This document shows positions 4,535 to 6,120 of a stretch of DNA of 6,120 nt, one piece after another. Source of the DNA: JBGPNN01 sp041487495 (lineage in GTDB: Bacteria; Sysuimicrobiota; Sysuimicrobiia; Sysuimicrobiales; Humicultoraceae); the NCBI GenBank assembly GCA_041487495.1, contig JBGPNN010000209.1, positions 1 through 6,120 on the forward strand, written 5' to 3'. The notes below the pieces were generated by a model. It had not been told where the DNA came from, made no database searches, and saw nothing but the letters and a program-made list of their open reading frames with translations. The position numbers and the translations under genes are program-made. Each line of letters opens with the position of its first letter. Within the stretch, counting starts at the first letter, position 1.

Positions 4535-6120
4535 TCAGTGCGTCCCCGCCAGCAGCCGCCGCAGCACGAACGGCAGCACGCCGCCATGCCGGTAGTACTC
4601 CACTTCGATGTGACTGTCGATCCGGACCGTGGCCTGGAAGGTGGCGACGCTGCCGTCTTCGCGCCGCGCCCGGACTGTCACCGACTGCCCCGGCGTCACG
4701 CCCTTCGCGACGCCCTCGATGTCAAAGACCTCGCGCCCCGTCAGCCCGAGTGATTCCGCGTTCTCTCCTCGCTTGAACTGCAGCGGCAGCACGCCCATCT
4801 GCACCAAGTTGGTCCGGTGAATGCGCTCAAAACTCTCGGCGATCGCGGCGCGCACGCCGAGCAACTTTGGCCCCTTGGCCGCCCAGTCGCGCGAGGAGCC
4901 GGAGCCGTACTCTTTGCCACCGATCACCACGAGCGGCGTGCCGTCTGACTGATACCGCATCGCCGCATCGTAGATTGCCATGACTTCACCCGTCGGCACG
5001 TACGTCGTCCAGCCGCCTTCCTTGCCGCCGGCCAGCTTGTTGCGCAGGCGCACGTTTGCAAATGTCCCGCGCACCAGCACTTCGTGATTGCCGCGCCGGG
5101 AGCCGTACGAGTTGAAGTCGGCCTTCGCCACGCCGTGCTCCATCAGGTACCGACCCGCGGGGCTGTCGGCGGCGATCGAGCCCGCCGGTGAGATGTGGTC
5201 CGTGGTGATCGAGTCGCCGAGCACCACGAGCACGCGCGCTCCTTTGATGTCAGTCACCGGCGGAGGATCCATGCTCAGGTCGGTGAAGAACGACGGCTCT
5301 TGCTCGTAGGTCGATTTCTGATCCCACGCGTAGAGACCACCGGCCGGCACCGGCAGGTTGCGCCAGGTGTCGTCGCCATGGAACACGTCCCGGTAGCGCT
5401 CCTCAAAGAGTTCGGGGCTGAGCGCGCGCGCGATCGTGTCCTGGATCTCCTTCGACGTCGGCCAGATCTCGCGCAGGAAGACGGGTTTGCCGGCGCGATC
5501 GCGTCCGAGAGGCTGCTTCGTCAGGTCGATGTCGACTGTCCCGGCCAACGCAAACGCGACGACCAGCGGCGGCGACGCGAGATAGCTCGCACGCACCTGC
5601 GGATGAATGCGGCCCTCGAAGTTGCGGTTACCTGAGAGCACCGCGGCCACGACCAGATCATTCTCCTGCACGGCCTGCGCCACGGGATCGGGCAGCGGCC
5701 CGCTGTTGCCGATGCACGTCGTGCAACCGTAGCCGACCAGGTGAAACCGCAGCGTCTCGAGATACGACATCAACCCGGCGCGCTCGAGGTACGACGTGAC
5801 GACCATCGACCCAGGAGCCAAGCTGGTCTTCACGGTGGGCGGCACCGTCAACCCGCGCTCGACCGCCTTTTTCGCAAGCAATCCCGCGGCCACCATCACC
5901 GCCGGGTTCGACGTGTTCGTGCACGACGTGATCGCGGCGATGACCACCGACCCATCGGTGAGCGGTACGCGTGCGCCGTCCATCTTGACGTCGACCGCCC
6001 TGGGTTTGGCCGCCACGGCGACGCCACCGCCCGCAGCCCCGCCGGCGCCACCGGCGATCCGCTCGTCAAACGCCGTATGGAAACTCGCCCCGATCGCAGC
6101 CAGCGACACGCGGTCCTGCG
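4535..6120 (-). CDS. acnA: Aconitate hydratase, AcnA/IRP type, C-terminal portion
   Basis: Aconitase interconverts citrate and isocitrate through cis-aconitate in the citric acid cycle, using a [4Fe-4S] cluster. About 527 of the usual 900 or so residues are visible; the gene runs off the right edge, so the in-frame GTG at 6109 is not its start (QDR precedes it). The three cluster cysteines are in ITSCTNTSNP and in YGCTTCIGN. They are spaced 66 and then 3 residues apart, matching Cys435/501/504 of E. coli AcnA as I recall them. The swivel domain shows LGDSITTDHISPAGSI, NSYGSRRGNHE, and the active-site loop GGKEYGSGSSRDWAAKGP. The order of parts (cluster domain before swivel) marks the AcnA type rather than AcnB. 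A Gly/Ala-rich run (GGAGGAAGGG) occurs in the segment about 35 residues before the first cluster cysteine. The protein ends normally with a TGA at 4537-4535. Confidence 0.97.
   Translation of the reverse strand, partial: QDRVSLAAIGASFHTAFDERIAGGAGGAAGGGVAVAAKPRAVDVKMDGARVPLTDGSVVIAAITSCTNTSNPAVMVAAGLLAKKAVERGLTVPPTVKTSLAPGSMVVTSYLERAGLMSYLETLRFHLVGYGCTTCIGNSGPLPDPVAQAVQENDLVVAAVLSGNRNFEGRIHPQVRASYLASPPLVVAFALAGTVDIDLTKQPLGRDRAGKPVFLREIWPTSKEIQDTIARALSPELFEERYRDVFHGDDTWRNLPVPAGGLYAWDQKSTYEQEPSFFTDLSMDPPPVTDIKGARVLVVLGDSITTDHISPAGSIAADSPAGRYLMEHGVAKADFNSYGSRRGNHEVLVRGTFANVRLRNKLAGGKEGGWTTYVPTGEVMAIYDAAMRYQSDGTPLVVIGGKEYGSGSSRDWAAKGPKLLGVRAAIAESFERIHRTNLVQMGVLPLQFKRGENAESLGLTGREVFDIEGVAKGVTPGQSVTVRARREDGSVATFQATVRIDSHIEVEYYRHGGVLPFVLRRLLAGTH

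Noticed and set aside
4535..6109. Reading the aconitase as a complete 524-residue protein starting at GTG 6109
   Set aside because: Coding continues upstream to the window edge (QDR) and the known family needs about 370 more N-terminal residues, so the gene is simply cut by the window.

Overview
The window is GC-rich bacterial DNA, and every gene I can support lies on the minus strand, so transcription runs from high to low coordinates. Nothing in it fixes the taxon. The GC-biased codons, frequent GTG starts, and the mix of an AcnA-type aconitase with an M19 dipeptidase would fit an uncultured soil-type lineage such as Acidobacteriota, but that is a guess.

Layout in the direction of transcription. 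(1) 6120-4535: the C-terminal 60% or so of an aconitate hydratase of the AcnA type, cut by the right edge. (2) 4534-4161: a 374-base non-coding stretch with a good sigma70-like promoter (-35 at 4479-4474, -10 at 4456-4451) and a leader of about 280 bases. (3) 4160-3702: a 152-residue cysteine-rich protein of unknown function behind a near-perfect ribosome binding site. (4) about 3675-3309: a small protein with an acetyltransferase-like C-terminus, broken by two single-base frameshifts. (5) 3305-2835: a four-helix membrane methyltransferase-like protein (isoprenylcysteine/phospholipid methyltransferase superfamily). (6) 2822-2382: MsrB, methionine-(R)-sulfoxide reductase. (7) 2338-1862: a second membrane protein of the same superfamily. 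(8) 1865-1383: a 160-residue unknown soluble protein. (9) 1386-1176: a short-chain dehydrogenase/epimerase gene that kept its N- and C-terminal ends but lost the middle. (10) 1162-122: an intact M19 (renal-type) dipeptidase. (11) 94-1: the start of another reading frame that leaves the left edge.

Genes 3 to 10 are very tightly packed: two ATGA stop/start overlaps, a 3-base gap, stop codons touching ribosome binding sites, and a largest gap of 43 bases. They look like one operon read from the promoter near 4480. The products do not form a known pathway. MsrB repairs oxidised protein methionine, the two membrane proteins probably methylate a lipid or small molecule, and the dipeptidase cleaves dipeptides. 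The cluster reads as a housekeeping/stress accessory operon in which two members are decayed, or damaged by assembly error. I found no CRISPR array, transposase, RNA gene, phage gene or recognisable defence system.
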